Assembly: GCA_023255615.1 (NCBI GenBank)
Contig: JAHFLI010000001.1
Coordinates: 6,627 to 32,859, forward strand
Length of the DNA: 26,233 nt
Direction of reading: 5' to 3'
From: Candidatus Woesearchaeota archaeon
GTDB lineage: Archaea; Nanobdellota; Nanobdellia; Woesearchaeales; JACQSR01
Of the stretch, positions 6,497 to 13,276 are shown piece after piece (positions within the stretch are counted from its first letter, which is position 1; each line of letters opens with the position of its first letter). A program made the translations under genes and the position numbers. Below the pieces are notes generated by a model. The model ran no database searches and was not told where the DNA came from. It worked only from the letters and a program-made list of their open reading frames with translations.

Positions 6497-8201
6497 GAAG
6501 ATCTTCACCAACTGGAGAGTAATTGTCCTCATCGCGTTCATAGCGTTTGCTATCGTCGCATTAAATCCAAAACCGTTCCGTCATGGAGCAGGCATACGAA
6601 GTGTTGAACCTGATTCAGCTGCCTATGATGCGGGAATGTCAACACCGGTGGGAACAACAAGGCCAGTCGAGAGAGAATACATAACGACTGTAAACAATAA
6701 ACCAATCAATTCGGTTGATGAATTCTATGATGCAGTTGGCCCACTTGAAATAAATAAAACCGTATTAATCGAGACAAATAAAAAACCCTATCATTTGACC
6801 GTCAAGGAGGGATTTATTGAAGAACCAACCAACGAGACGGAGATTGTTGACGTTGATAAGGAAGTGATGGTCAATGAGACTATTAATGGAACCATAAAAC
6901 TTGTTCCTGAAATTCAAAAGGTAAAAGAAACGAGACAAAAAACAAAAGAGATTTCTCTCGGTGCTGCAGATCTTGGATTAAAACTATATGATGTTCCAAC
7001 GTCGAACCTCAAGAAAGGACTTGATTTGGAAGGAGGAACGCGAGTTCTTCTCAAGCCTCAAGGAAATTTAAGTGCAGAACAATTCGATTTATTACTCTCT
7101 ATCCTCGAACAGCGCTTAGATGTCTACAAATTAAGCGACCTCGTCATTCGAGGTACGTCTGACCTTGAAGGAAACAAATTCGTTCTGGTTGAAATTGCCG
7201 GCGCATCTGAATCTGAAGTGCGCAAATTACTCGCATCTCAAGGAAAGTTTGAAGCAAAAATTGCAAATCAAACCGTATTTAGCGGAGATCAAATTGAATA
7301 CATCTGCCGAGATCCATCCTGTTCTGGTCTCGATCCTCGAATAAAGTGCGGTCAAAGCGGGAATGAATGGACATGCGGTTATCGATTTGAAATTACCGTC
7401 AATGAAGCTGCAGCATTACGACATCAAAAAATTACTGAACATCTCGACGTGGTTGATACAGGAAACAGCCAAGTGTTATCGGAGAAAATAGAATTTTATC
7501 TTGATGATGTGTCTGTACGCTCCTTATTTATCGATGCAAGCCTCAAAAATAGCACACAACGAACAACGTCGATTACAGGATTTGGAAAAGGCGCCAATCA
7601 GCAAGCAGCAGCCTATAACTCATTGCTCGACATGAAGCAATTGCAAACGATTCTTTCGACTGGTATCTTGCCCGTAAAGTTGGATATTACAAGCATTAAT
7701 ACCATCTCTCCGGTGCTGGGGGTTGAATTCCTTAATAACGCATTGCTTGTCGGTGCTCTTGCTATTCTGACTGTTGGGATAATGATCTTTTTGCGATATA
7801 GAAAGTTAACCGTTTCCATTCCGATTATGATCACCATGCTCTGCGAATTGATTATCCTTTTGGGGGCAGCATCACTTATTAACTGGAACATTAGTTTTGC
7901 AGCAATCGCAGGTATCATTATCACTGTTGGTTCTGGTGTGAATCATCAAATTATTATTACTGACGAAACAATTACCGGAAAAACGGCATCCTTGTTAGGA
8001 TGGAAAGACAAAATAAAGAATGCATTCGCGATTATTTTCGGTTCATTTTTAACCAACACAGCATCTCTTGTTCCCTTAATCTGGGCAGGCGCAGGATTAG
8101 TTCAAGGATTTGCAATAACCACTATTTTGGGTTATTCCATCGGAGTATTCATTGCGCGTCCTGCATTCGCAGCTGTGATTGAAATTCTCTTAAAAGATTA
8201 A
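6480..8201 (+). CDS. secD: Protein translocase subunit SecD with PDZ-like and Cys-rich external region
   Basis: A 573-residue protein. Transmembrane helix 1 is at about residues 13-29. A PDZ-like segment follows (about 36-118: GAGIRSVEPDSAAYDAGM, then VNNKPINSVDEFYDAV). A charged linker leads to the canonical GLDLEGGTRVLLKP (D-x-x-G-G-x-R type), the rest of the external P1 domain and five C-terminal helices including TVGSGVNHQIIITDETI. P1 contains four closely spaced Cys (276, 281, 290, 299) that could form two disulfides outside the cell. SecD assists export with SecF. The PDZ-like part could bind C-termini of exported or membrane proteins (inference). The start overlaps secF by 17 bases, implying coupled translation. 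Confidence 0.92.
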   Translation: MNPKIKKIFTNWRVIVLIAFIAFAIVALNPKPFRHGAGIRSVEPDSAAYDAGMSTPVGTTRPVEREYITTVNNKPINSVDEFYDAVGPLEINKTVLIETNKKPYHLTVKEGFIEEPTNETEIVDVDKEVMVNETINGTIKLVPEIQKVKETRQKTKEISLGAADLGLKLYDVPTSNLKKGLDLEGGTRVLLKPQGNLSAEQFDLLLSILEQRLDVYKLSDLVIRGTSDLEGNKFVLVEIAGASESEVRKLLASQGKFEAKIANQTVFSGDQIEYICRDPSCSGLDPRIKCGQSGNEWTCGYRFEITVNEAAALRHQKITEHLDVVDTGNSQVLSEKIEFYLDDVSVRSLFIDASLKNSTQRTTSITGFGKGANQQAAAYNSLLDMKQLQTILSTGILPVKLDITSINTISPVLGVEFLNNALLVGALAILTVGIMIFLRYRKLTVSIPIMITMLCELIILLGAASLINWNISFAAIAGIIITVGSGVNHQIIITDETITGKTASLLGWKDKIKNAFAIIFGSFLTNTASLVPLIWAGAGLVQGFAITTILGYSIGVFIARPAFAAVIEILLKD

Positions 8202-8208
8202 AAAAGAA

Positions 8209-8274
8209 TTAACAAAATTCACACACATTCTTCTTTGCTTTTTTCTTGACAACTTTTTTTTTCTTTGCAGCCAT
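8209..8274 (-). CDS. Lys-rich 21-residue micro-ORF ending CEFC (tentative)
   Basis: On the minus strand a 21-codon frame reads MAAKKKKVVKKKAKKNVCEFC then stops. AAGGTGATC sits directly before the ATG at normal spacing, the same ribosome-site style as at 18213. A TTTAAAT element about 36 bases upstream could serve both this ORF and the divergent DedA gene. Twelve of the 21 residues are basic or Cys. This may be a nucleic-acid-binding peptide or the tail end of a zinc-binding motif. It is too short to classify, and A-rich runs can create such frames by chance; the ribosome site is the main argument. Confidence 0.42.
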   Translation of the reverse strand: MAAKKKKVVKKKAKKNVCEFC

Positions 8275-8305
8275 GCGATCACCTTCTTCTCTTAAAGTCA
8301 GAACA

Positions 8306-8313
8306 TTTAAATA
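8306..8313. promoter_or_regulatory. TATA box of the DedA gene, possibly bidirectional
   Basis: TTTAAATA is centred 26 bases before the ATG at 8336 (plus strand). Its symmetric core also lies 36 bases before the micro-ORF start on the minus strand. Confidence 0.6.
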
Positions 8314-8335
8314 GATTTCTCTGACTTCTCAACAG

Positions 8336-8959
8336 ATGAGCTTCCTCGCAGATATCTTCAGCGCAATTGGTCAGTTTATTATTCATTTAATCTCTCTCTT
8401 TGGTTACGCAGGTATCATCATCGCCATGGCATTTGAAAGTATGATTACTCCTTTGCCTTCCGAGCTGATCATGCCCTTTGCAGGATTTCTCGTTGCTCAA
8501 GGAGAAATGAATTTTTGGATCGTTGTTGCGGCCGGTACACTTGGATCATGGATCGGATCAACCATTTCCTATTGGATTGGGCAAAAAGGGGGACTCTTTC
8601 TGGTAAAAAAAATAGGAAAGTATGTATTAATGGATGAATCAGATTTAACGTGGACAACAGAATTTTTCAAAAAAAATGGTCCCATCACGATCTTTATCGG
8701 GCGTCTCATCCCCGTTGTTCGCCATCTCATTTCAATTCCCGCAGGAATTGCACAAATGAACTTCTTCAAATTTTCTTTCTATACTATTCTTGGCGCTGCC
8801 CTCTGGTCATTCATTCTCACCGCAGCAGGATTTGTTCTGGGAACTCAATGGCATCGTATTCGAGACTTTACGGAGCCGATCAGCATTGTCGTAGTCTGTA
8901 TTTTACTGATTGGTATCACGATAATGATATGGCGCCATTTCTCGAGACACAAACTATAA
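8336..8959 (+). CDS. DedA-family (SNARE-associated/VTT domain) membrane protein
   Basis: A 207-residue polytopic membrane protein. Family hallmarks are the re-entrant ESMITPLPSELIMPFAG (about residues 34-50), the glycine pattern GTLGSWIGSTISYWIG, and FIGRLIPVVRHLISIPAG followed by MNFFKFSFYT, in which the Arg residues in the GRxxPxxR motif are essential in characterised members. DedA-superfamily proteins (DUF368/VTT relatives) move lipid carriers or phospholipids across membranes in bacteria. The archaeal substrate is unknown. The start follows TTTAAATA at 26 bases. It is followed at once by a pair of half-size transporters that has its own promoter. Confidence 0.88.
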   Translation: MSFLADIFSAIGQFIIHLISLFGYAGIIIAMAFESMITPLPSELIMPFAGFLVAQGEMNFWIVVAAGTLGSWIGSTISYWIGQKGGLFLVKKIGKYVLMDESDLTWTTEFFKKNGPITIFIGRLIPVVRHLISIPAGIAQMNFFKFSFYTILGAALWSFILTAAGFVLGTQWHRIRDFTEPISIVVVCILLIGITIMIWRHFSRHKL

Positions 8960-8962
8960 ATA
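8954..8962 (+). promoter_or_regulatory. TATA box of the SMR/EamA pair
   Basis: CTATAAATA overlaps the DedA stop codon and is centred about 28 bases before the ATG at 8986. Confidence 0.55.
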
Positions 8963-8985
8963 AAGGCTCACCATCGCAGGTTTCG

Positions 8986-9357
8986 ATGGCCACAAAAACC
9001 TGGGCAATACTCGTCATCATTCTTGCAACAGTATTAACGTCAACCGGTCAGCTTCTGTACAAACTCGGATCGCCAGGATTTACGCTTGAAAGTTTGCTCT
9101 CCAATTATTATCTCATCGCAGGGTTTATCGTGTATCTCACTGCGGGAATTCTCATGATTGTTTCTTTCAAAGGCGGTGAATTATCTGTTCTGTATCCCTT
9201 TATTGCATTAAGTTTTGTTTGGGTATCAATTTTTTCAACGTATTTTCTAAATGAAATGATAAGTATCGTCAAATGGATAGGGATTGCAGTCATTATCATC
9301 GGAATTAGTGCCATCGGCATCGGTTCATCAAAACAAGGAATCGCACATGAAAACTGA
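8986..9357 (+). CDS. Half-size EamA/SMR-type transporter subunit A
   Basis: A 123-residue protein with four hydrophobic helices and no large soluble part, the size of small multidrug resistance and ArnE/ArnF-type half transporters. The segment GGELSVLYPFIALSFVWVSI in helix 3 and WIGIAVIIIGISAIGIG in helix 4 are EamA-like. The next gene encodes a clear paralogue and overlaps by 11 bases, so the active unit is probably a heterodimer. The frame is open upstream to 8650 inside the DedA gene, but the ATG at 8986 has a TATA element 28 bases before it and starts the first helix. Substrate unknown. Confidence 0.82.
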   Translation: MATKTWAILVIILATVLTSTGQLLYKLGSPGFTLESLLSNYYLIAGFIVYLTAGILMIVSFKGGELSVLYPFIALSFVWVSIFSTYFLNEMISIVKWIGIAVIIIGISAIGIGSSKQGIAHEN

Positions 9358-9694
9358 ACTCTCCGCAGTAGGATTAGTATTATTAGCTTCTTTTATCGGA
9401 TCGTTTGGCGCATTAATGATTAAAAAAGGTTCTGCCAAAGCAACATGGAATCCGATTGCGTTGGTAAAGAATTATTATCTTCTACTCGGCGGATTCTGTT
9501 ATGTGTGCGGAACTCTTCTCTTTATTCCGGCCTTAAGTCACGGCGATCTTTCCGTCTTATATCCTTTCTCATCAACAAGTTATATCTGGGTCAGTTTATT
9601 TTCATTATTCTTTCTGCACGAAAAAATGAACAAAGAAAAATGGATTGGTGTTGCGTTAATTATTGTTGGCGTTACCTTAATTGGGTTTGGATAA
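9347..9694 (+). CDS. Half-size EamA/SMR-type transporter subunit B
   Basis: A 115-residue four-helix membrane protein. It is paralogous to the preceding gene: GDLSVLYPFSSTSYIWVSLF against GELSVLYPFIALSFVWVSIF, then WIGVALIIVGVTLIGFG. The 11-base overlap implies translational coupling and a fixed subunit ratio. Dual-gene SMR pairs normally insert in opposite orientations; here subunit B has Lys residues near helix 1 and between helices 3 and 4 (MNKEKW), which may set topology. The 3' end overlaps the convergent deiminase-fold gene by 18 bases. Substrate not deducible. Confidence 0.82.
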   Translation: MKTELSAVGLVLLASFIGSFGALMIKKGSAKATWNPIALVKNYYLLLGGFCYVCGTLLFIPALSHGDLSVLYPFSSTSYIWVSLFSLFFLHEKMNKEKWIGVALIIVGVTLIGFG

Positions 9695-10750
9695 ATTATT
9701 TTGACCAGAAAAAGAAGTTTCTTTGTTATGTAAACCAACCCCCGGGAAATAAAATGCTTTAACGATGCCACTTTGAAATGCGCTTTTCACCATATCAATA
9801 TCGACAGTAACGACTTGTCCAGCACATCGATTACCGCCTGACGCAAACATAATGTACTGGGTTTGGGGTGTAACGATATGTGTTAGTCCAATCTCACCAA
9901 GCTCATCATAAAATCCAGGAGTGCTAATCTTGTGAGGACTGAGAACATGGGAATTTGTCTGCAAGAAATTACCCACCATACTCTCACCTTGAATTTCTTT
10001 TCCATCTGGACCATAGAGCGTTGTCCCATTATTGCGAAATATAAATCCTAATTCGCTTGCGTTTAATTGAAATGGTTTATATCCATGCTGGCGAACAAAT
10101 CGTTCAACATCTTCAATATTTTGAATGGTTCCTTGAACATACACAAAGAGACCCTCCCCTGATTCGTTAGAAGAATGTAATAATGCCGTGATAGTATCAA
10201 TATGAAAAGATCCTGAACGAATAGGAATACCGGCATATCCAGAAAATTCTGAAAAAGCATCTATTCCTCGTTGATTATTTCTGCTTTCAATTCCAGCAAG
10301 AAATATCTTTCTTTTGTTGTCATAAATGACATCTCCCCCTTCCAATGCAGCTTCCGGACAATCCAGTCGGTGAAGAGGGATTCCTAGCCCCTCATATAAA
10401 GGGGAAAAGATCTCAACTTCTTTTTGTCTTCTTTTTTCACCGAATTGAGAAAGTAAAATGCCGTATCCATTCATGACAATCCCATGATCTTGATTGAATA
10501 AACTATCCCACAGATGTAATTGAGCGGCTTGATCTGGAAAACGTAATACTACAAATGGTTTATTTAATACAAGAAGCTGCTGAACCACATTCGAATGTTC
10601 AGCATATCCAACATCTTGATCCGGAGTCAATCCTGCCCTGATACAGCGACGCTTATTATCATCTCCATGGTATTGGTTCTCTCGAAGTCCAGTCATCCAC
10701 CATGCTCCTCGAGGAAACTCAGTTAAAACTACTGCTTCTAATCGTGACAT
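9677..10750 (-). CDS. DDAH/arginine-deiminase-fold (GME superfamily) hydrolase or amidinotransferase
   Basis: A 357-residue protein with the guanidine-modifying enzyme (GME) layout: LFNQDHG (Asp88), LEGGDV (Glu137, Asp140), SFHIDTITALL (catalytic His183), and GGNRCAGQVV near the C-terminus (nucleophile Cys309). Such enzymes act on guanidine groups (arginine, methylated arginine, agmatine) through a Cys-amidino intermediate. The spacing fits DDAH-type hydrolases best, but arginine:glycine amidinotransferase relatives share it. The frame is open to 10843. The ATG at 10750 was chosen because a TATA-like ATTATTAAAA sits 29 bases upstream and the first strand begins there. A perfect palindrome lies just behind that TATA element, so regulation by a dimeric regulator is likely. 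Confidence 0.78.
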   Translation of the reverse strand: MSRLEAVVLTEFPRGAWWMTGLRENQYHGDDNKRRCIRAGLTPDQDVGYAEHSNVVQQLLVLNKPFVVLRFPDQAAQLHLWDSLFNQDHGIVMNGYGILLSQFGEKRRQKEVEIFSPLYEGLGIPLHRLDCPEAALEGGDVIYDNKRKIFLAGIESRNNQRGIDAFSEFSGYAGIPIRSGSFHIDTITALLHSSNESGEGLFVYVQGTIQNIEDVERFVRQHGYKPFQLNASELGFIFRNNGTTLYGPDGKEIQGESMVGNFLQTNSHVLSPHKISTPGFYDELGEIGLTHIVTPQTQYIMFASGGNRCAGQVVTVDIDMVKSAFQSGIVKAFYFPGVGLHNKETSFSGQNNLSKPN

Positions 10751-10773
10751 TCCTTGAAAAATTTTTAACTCTT

Positions 10774-10783
10774 TTTTAATAAT
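10774..10783 (-). promoter_or_regulatory. TATA-like element of the deiminase-fold gene
   Basis: On the minus strand ATTATTAAAA is centred about 29 bases before the ATG at 10750. Confidence 0.45.
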
Positions 10784-10785
10784 TA

Positions 10786-10801
10786 TGTTCGATTTCGAAC
10801 A
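10786..10801. promoter_or_regulatory. Perfect 16-bp palindromic operator candidate
   Basis: TGTTCGA and TCGAACA are exact 7-base inverted repeats separated by TT. The site lies 2 bases upstream of the minus-strand TATA element, overlapping the expected BRE position, so a bound dimer could block or recruit TFB. The regulator is not identifiable from the window. Confidence 0.55.
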
Positions 10802-10845
10802 AATGAGGACGCTTCTGTTAATTAGGGGGTATAAGAAACACAAAG

Positions 10846-10855
10846 TATATAAATA
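10846..10855 (+). promoter_or_regulatory. TATA box of the DUF4258-like/YgiT module
   Basis: TATATAAATA lies about 37 bases before the ATG at 10887, leaving a leader of about 10 bases without an obvious ribosome site. Confidence 0.5.
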
Positions 10856-10886
10856 ACAAAAACATCACTTTTTGTAGTGTATTTGT

Positions 10887-11129
10887 ATGGATACGAATGG
10901 ATATACAATCCGACCGAGCAAGCACTTCATCCTTTCATGGATGAGGAAATGGGATTATGATATTGATGCATTACGATCGGCTATTGAAAGGGCCTATAAG
11001 ATAAACAAGGCGGGAAAGAATAAGTTCGAGCTATATTTCCACGTAAAAGAAAAAAGTCGAAAACTTATACTCGTAAAAGATGATGAATTCAAAGAAATAT
11101 TTATCATAACTGGAGCTGAAGGAAAATGA
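10887..11129 (+). CDS. DUF4258-like putative toxin
   Basis: An 80-residue protein. An early His in IRPSKHFILSWMRKWDYDID is followed by a helix (LRSAIERAYK) and three strands (KFELYFHVKE, KLILVKDD, EIFIITGAE). This matches the small DUF4258 fold, whose members often sit next to YgiT/MqsA-type zinc-finger antitoxins and resemble RelE/MqsR-like RNases. The next gene is such an antitoxin, overlapping by 4 bases (ATGA). Toxin-first order is common for MqsRA-like modules. The family call rests on layout and neighbour rather than a unique motif, so toxicity is inference. Confidence 0.65.
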   Translation: MDTNGYTIRPSKHFILSWMRKWDYDIDALRSAIERAYKINKAGKNKFELYFHVKEKSRKLILVKDDEFKEIFIITGAEGK

Positions 11130-11464
11130 AACGATGTAACGTATGCGAAAAAGGAAACATGGAACAGGTTGATGACATTACCCTTGAGATAGAAGGATAT
11201 GTCTTTATCACAAAAGGAGAGCGATGTACTATCTGTAGGGAGGAATTTCCGTTTGAACAAGAGACTGCAAAAATAATATTGATTGCACGAAAACTTGGGA
11301 TTTGGCCAGAACCGTTGAAACTCTATCGCCATCTCTCAAAAAGTGGTAGTGGATTAGTATTCCGTATTCCAAACGATCTTGAAAAACAACTTAAGCTTGA
11401 TGAAAAAACGGAAATTGCTATCTCAAAATTAGGAAACAAGATTATTATTGAGCCCCTATCCTAA
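11126..11464 (+). CDS. YgiT/MqsA-type zinc-finger antitoxin with AbrB-like C-terminal domain
   Basis: A 112-residue protein. The first half is a YgiT-type zinc finger: CNVCEKG at residues 4-10 and CTICREE at about 34-40 provide four Cys ligands. The second half (SGSGLVFRIPNDLEKQLKLD, then IAISKLGNKIIIEPL, about 70-112) is a SpoVT/AbrB-like swapped-hairpin DNA-binding domain. Classical MqsA has a helix-turn-helix at this point, so the combination of zinc finger and AbrB is notable. The protein should neutralise the toxin encoded just upstream through the zinc domain and bind DNA through the AbrB part. The genes overlap by 4 bases. Its stop lies 40 bases before pyrH. Confidence 0.75.
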   Translation: MKRCNVCEKGNMEQVDDITLEIEGYVFITKGERCTICREEFPFEQETAKIILIARKLGIWPEPLKLYRHLSKSGSGLVFRIPNDLEKQLKLDEKTEIAISKLGNKIIIEPLS

Positions 11465-11471
11465 ATACGAA

Positions 11472-11480
11472 TATTATTAA
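11472..11480 (+). promoter_or_regulatory. TATA box of pyrH
   Basis: TATTATTAA is centred about 28 bases before the ATG at 11505, again the leaderless spacing. Confidence 0.5.
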
Positions 11481-11504
11481 AGAAGAATTACCACAAATTC
11501 CCTC

Positions 11505-12179
11505 ATGAAAACAACCATCATTTCCCTTGGCGGCTCTCTCATTGTTCCCAAAGAAGTTGATTCTGTTTTCCTTAGTGAATTCAAAAAAACAATTCTAAAA
11601 TGTGCACATTCAAATCATCAATTTATTATTTTCTGCGGCGGGGGGAGATTAGCAAGAGATTATCAAGAAGCATTAAAGGAAATTGCAGATGCACCTCAAG
11701 AAGCGTTAGATTGGATTGGGATTCACGCAACGCGCATCAACGCAGAATTAGTCAAGGAAATGTTTGGAACACATGCTTATGACGTTGTCGTTATTGATCC
11801 AACAAAAAAAATCTCTTCTCAAAAAAAAATCATTATTGCGGCGGGCTGGAAACCAGGGTGGAGCACTGACTATGATGCAGTGTTAGTTGCCAAACAAATG
11901 AAATGTGATTGTCTGATTAATATGAGTAACGTTGAATATGTGTATAACGCTGACCCACGAAAAGTCAAAACGGCAAAACCGTTGAAAGAAATGTCGTGGA
12001 AACAATTACGTTCATTGGTTGGAAACACATGGACTCCGGGCTTAAGCATGCCTTTCGACCCTATTGCCGCAAAAGGTGCAGAAAAGCTCAAACTCAAAGT
12101 GACGATCATCGGAAAAGATATCCCCAATCTTGAGAATCTTCTCTCAAAAAAACCCTTCAAGGGAACGGTAATTAAATAG
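11505..12179 (+). CDS. pyrH: UMP kinase, archaeal type
   Basis: A 224-residue enzyme that phosphorylates UMP to UDP. The amino-acid-kinase fold is clear: ISLGGSLIVP at about residues 5-14 (nucleotide binding), FCGGGRLARDY (45-55), AAGWKPGWSTDYDAVLVAK (the GWxPGxSTDxDA line typical of archaeal UMP kinases), and NMSNVEYVYNADPRK. Length matches archaeal PyrH (about 225) rather than bacterial PyrH (about 240). The transcript is probably leaderless. It works upstream of CTP synthase in pyrimidine supply. Confidence 0.94.
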   Translation: MKTTIISLGGSLIVPKEVDSVFLSEFKKTILKCAHSNHQFIIFCGGGRLARDYQEALKEIADAPQEALDWIGIHATRINAELVKEMFGTHAYDVVVIDPTKKISSQKKIIIAAGWKPGWSTDYDAVLVAKQMKCDCLINMSNVEYVYNADPRKVKTAKPLKEMSWKQLRSLVGNTWTPGLSMPFDPIAAKGAEKLKLKVTIIGKDIPNLENLLSKKPFKGTVIK

Positions 12180-12359
12180 ATAACGGCTCTGTCCTAAAAG
12201 TCAAGTAGCAGCCTCAAGTCGAGCTTCTCATCAGAGCAATCAACACGGACAAGAGGGTTGGCTCCGTTGGAGAATGTCAGTGATTAATAATCATTGGACA
12301 GGCCAATAGACAACGTAATGTTTAAGAATTCAATTACATTTTCTTCTCTCTGTTAGTAC
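12180..12359. other. Gene-free 180-bp region with a GC-rich first half
   Basis: No convincing protein frame. The first 100 bases (12181-12280) contain 50 G+C, clearly richer than the surroundings. CAGAGC (12232-12237) can pair with GCTCTG (12186-12191), and a strong hairpin follows at 12275-12300. ATTAAATAG at the pyrH stop and TTTAAG near 12321 could act as promoters. A non-coding RNA is possible, but no known RNA family is recognised. Confidence 0.35.
12275..12300. repeat. Hairpin-forming inverted repeat between pyrH and the next gene
   Basis: TGTC-A-GTGATTA pairs with TAATCATTG-G-ACA with one bulged G. The core TGATTA-A-TAATCA is an exact 13-base palindrome. It could be the 3' end of a small RNA, a processing site or an operator. 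Confidence 0.45.
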
Positions 12360-12644
12360 ATGCACCAACCAATTCATAAAACAAATCGTCCTCATCACGT
12401 AGATGACGCGATAAAGGCAGGTCATAAGGTGGCAGATATTTTACTTAGTCAACCAAGAAGGGATAGAGTTGAGGGTCTGCATGCATTGTTGGAACCCTAC
12501 ACGAAAAGACTGAGAATAGCATTGGAACGAGGAGATATTATTGTGATAGAGCATGACCTCACGGAAATGGCAATAGTTGCTATTAGGGCCAATGAAACAT
12601 TACCGCTGTTCAACGGAGGCATGGATCGTATGATCCTTTTTTAG
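12360..12644 (+). CDS. Small hypothetical protein
   Basis: A 94-residue frame starting with a His- and Pro-rich stretch (MHQPIHKTNRPHHVDD) and continuing with two predicted helices (AIKAGHKVADILLSQPRRDR and VEGLHALLEPYTKRLRIALE), then a hydrophobic, acidic part (IIVIEHDLTEMAIVAIRA). It has no membrane segment and no Cys. No family is recognised. A TTTAAG element lies about 38 bases before the ATG and there is no ribosome site, so the start is uncertain. Amphipathic helices and codon use like the neighbours argue that it is translated. It stands alone between pyrH and dcd. Confidence 0.5.
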   Translation: MHQPIHKTNRPHHVDDAIKAGHKVADILLSQPRRDRVEGLHALLEPYTKRLRIALERGDIIVIEHDLTEMAIVAIRANETLPLFNGGMDRMILF

Positions 12645-12702
12645 ACACCTGCAGAGTTGCAATGTATTATCTTAGAAATTATTATGGGTAAATCACAATT
12701 AA

Positions 12703-12708
12703 TTTAAA
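12703..12708 (+). promoter_or_regulatory. TATA box of dcd
   Basis: TTTAAA is centred 25-26 bases before the ATG at 12731. Confidence 0.55.
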
Positions 12709-12730
12709 CTTACTTGTTCAGTAATCTTCT

Positions 12731-13237
12731 ATGACCATACTTACTCGTGATATAATTCTCGATGAAATAAAAAAAGGAAATGTAAAAATATCTCCGTTCA
12801 ACAAAAAGAATCTTGGACCTGCATCGTATGATCTTTCATTAGCAAATGAATTCTTGATTTATAATAAATCAATGAAAGAAGTTATTGATATTGAAGAAGA
12901 GTATACAAAACACATGAAAAAAGTAAAAACAAATGCATTGCTTCTTCCTCCCTATGGATTTGCTATCGGTATCACTAAAGAAAAAATCTCGTTGTCAGGA
13001 AATATGGCGGCATGGTTAGGTGGTAGATCACGATATGCTCGCCTAGGATTACAAATCCACATGACAGCCGCATTTATTCAGCCAGGGATACGAAACAAAC
13101 AAGCGTTAGAAATATTCAACAACTCACCAAATACGTTGAGAATCAACGCAGGAACAAAAATATGTCAAATCATTTTTGAACGAGCAGAAGGATCGGCATC
13201 TTACAATGGAAAGTTCAAAAGACAATTCTCATTGTAA
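12731..13237 (+). CDS. dcd: dCTP deaminase
   Basis: A 168-residue member of the dCTP deaminase/dUTPase trimer family, which supplies dUTP (or dUMP if bifunctional) for thymidylate synthesis. Diagnostic lines are LGPASYDLSL (about residues 29-38), LGGRSRYARLGLQIHMTAAFIQPG (about 96-119, with the S-R-A-R-L-G core and the catalytic region) and GTKICQIIFERAEG. It is slightly shorter than typical Dcd proteins (about 180-200) but all core motifs are present. Whether it also has dUTPase activity, as the Methanocaldococcus enzyme does, cannot be told from the sequence. The transcript is leaderless by TATA spacing. Confidence 0.9.
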   Translation: MTILTRDIILDEIKKGNVKISPFNKKNLGPASYDLSLANEFLIYNKSMKEVIDIEEEYTKHMKKVKTNALLLPPYGFAIGITKEKISLSGNMAAWLGGRSRYARLGLQIHMTAAFIQPGIRNKQALEIFNNSPNTLRINAGTKICQIIFERAEGSASYNGKFKRQFSL

Positions 13238-13247
13238 AACAAAAAAT

Positions 13248-13256
13248 CTTATATAT
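13248..13256 (+). promoter_or_regulatory. TATA box of the GRP-type transporter gene
   Basis: CTTATATAT is centred about 25 bases before the ATG at 13277, which selects that start over the in-frame TTG at 13262. Confidence 0.55.
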
Positions 13257-13276
13257 GCTCTTTGAATCATTTTCAC

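Noticed and set aside
8650..8985. Upstream extension of the first half-size transporter into the DedA gene
   Set aside because: The extra residues are a shifted reading of DedA (Ser/His/Cys-rich, not hydrophobic). A TATA box and ATG at 8986 give the proper start.
12180..12300. C/D-box small RNA
   Set aside because: TGATGA and CTGA occur on the minus strand, but C and D boxes are not at the right spacing, there is no terminal stem and the first base of the C box is wrong.
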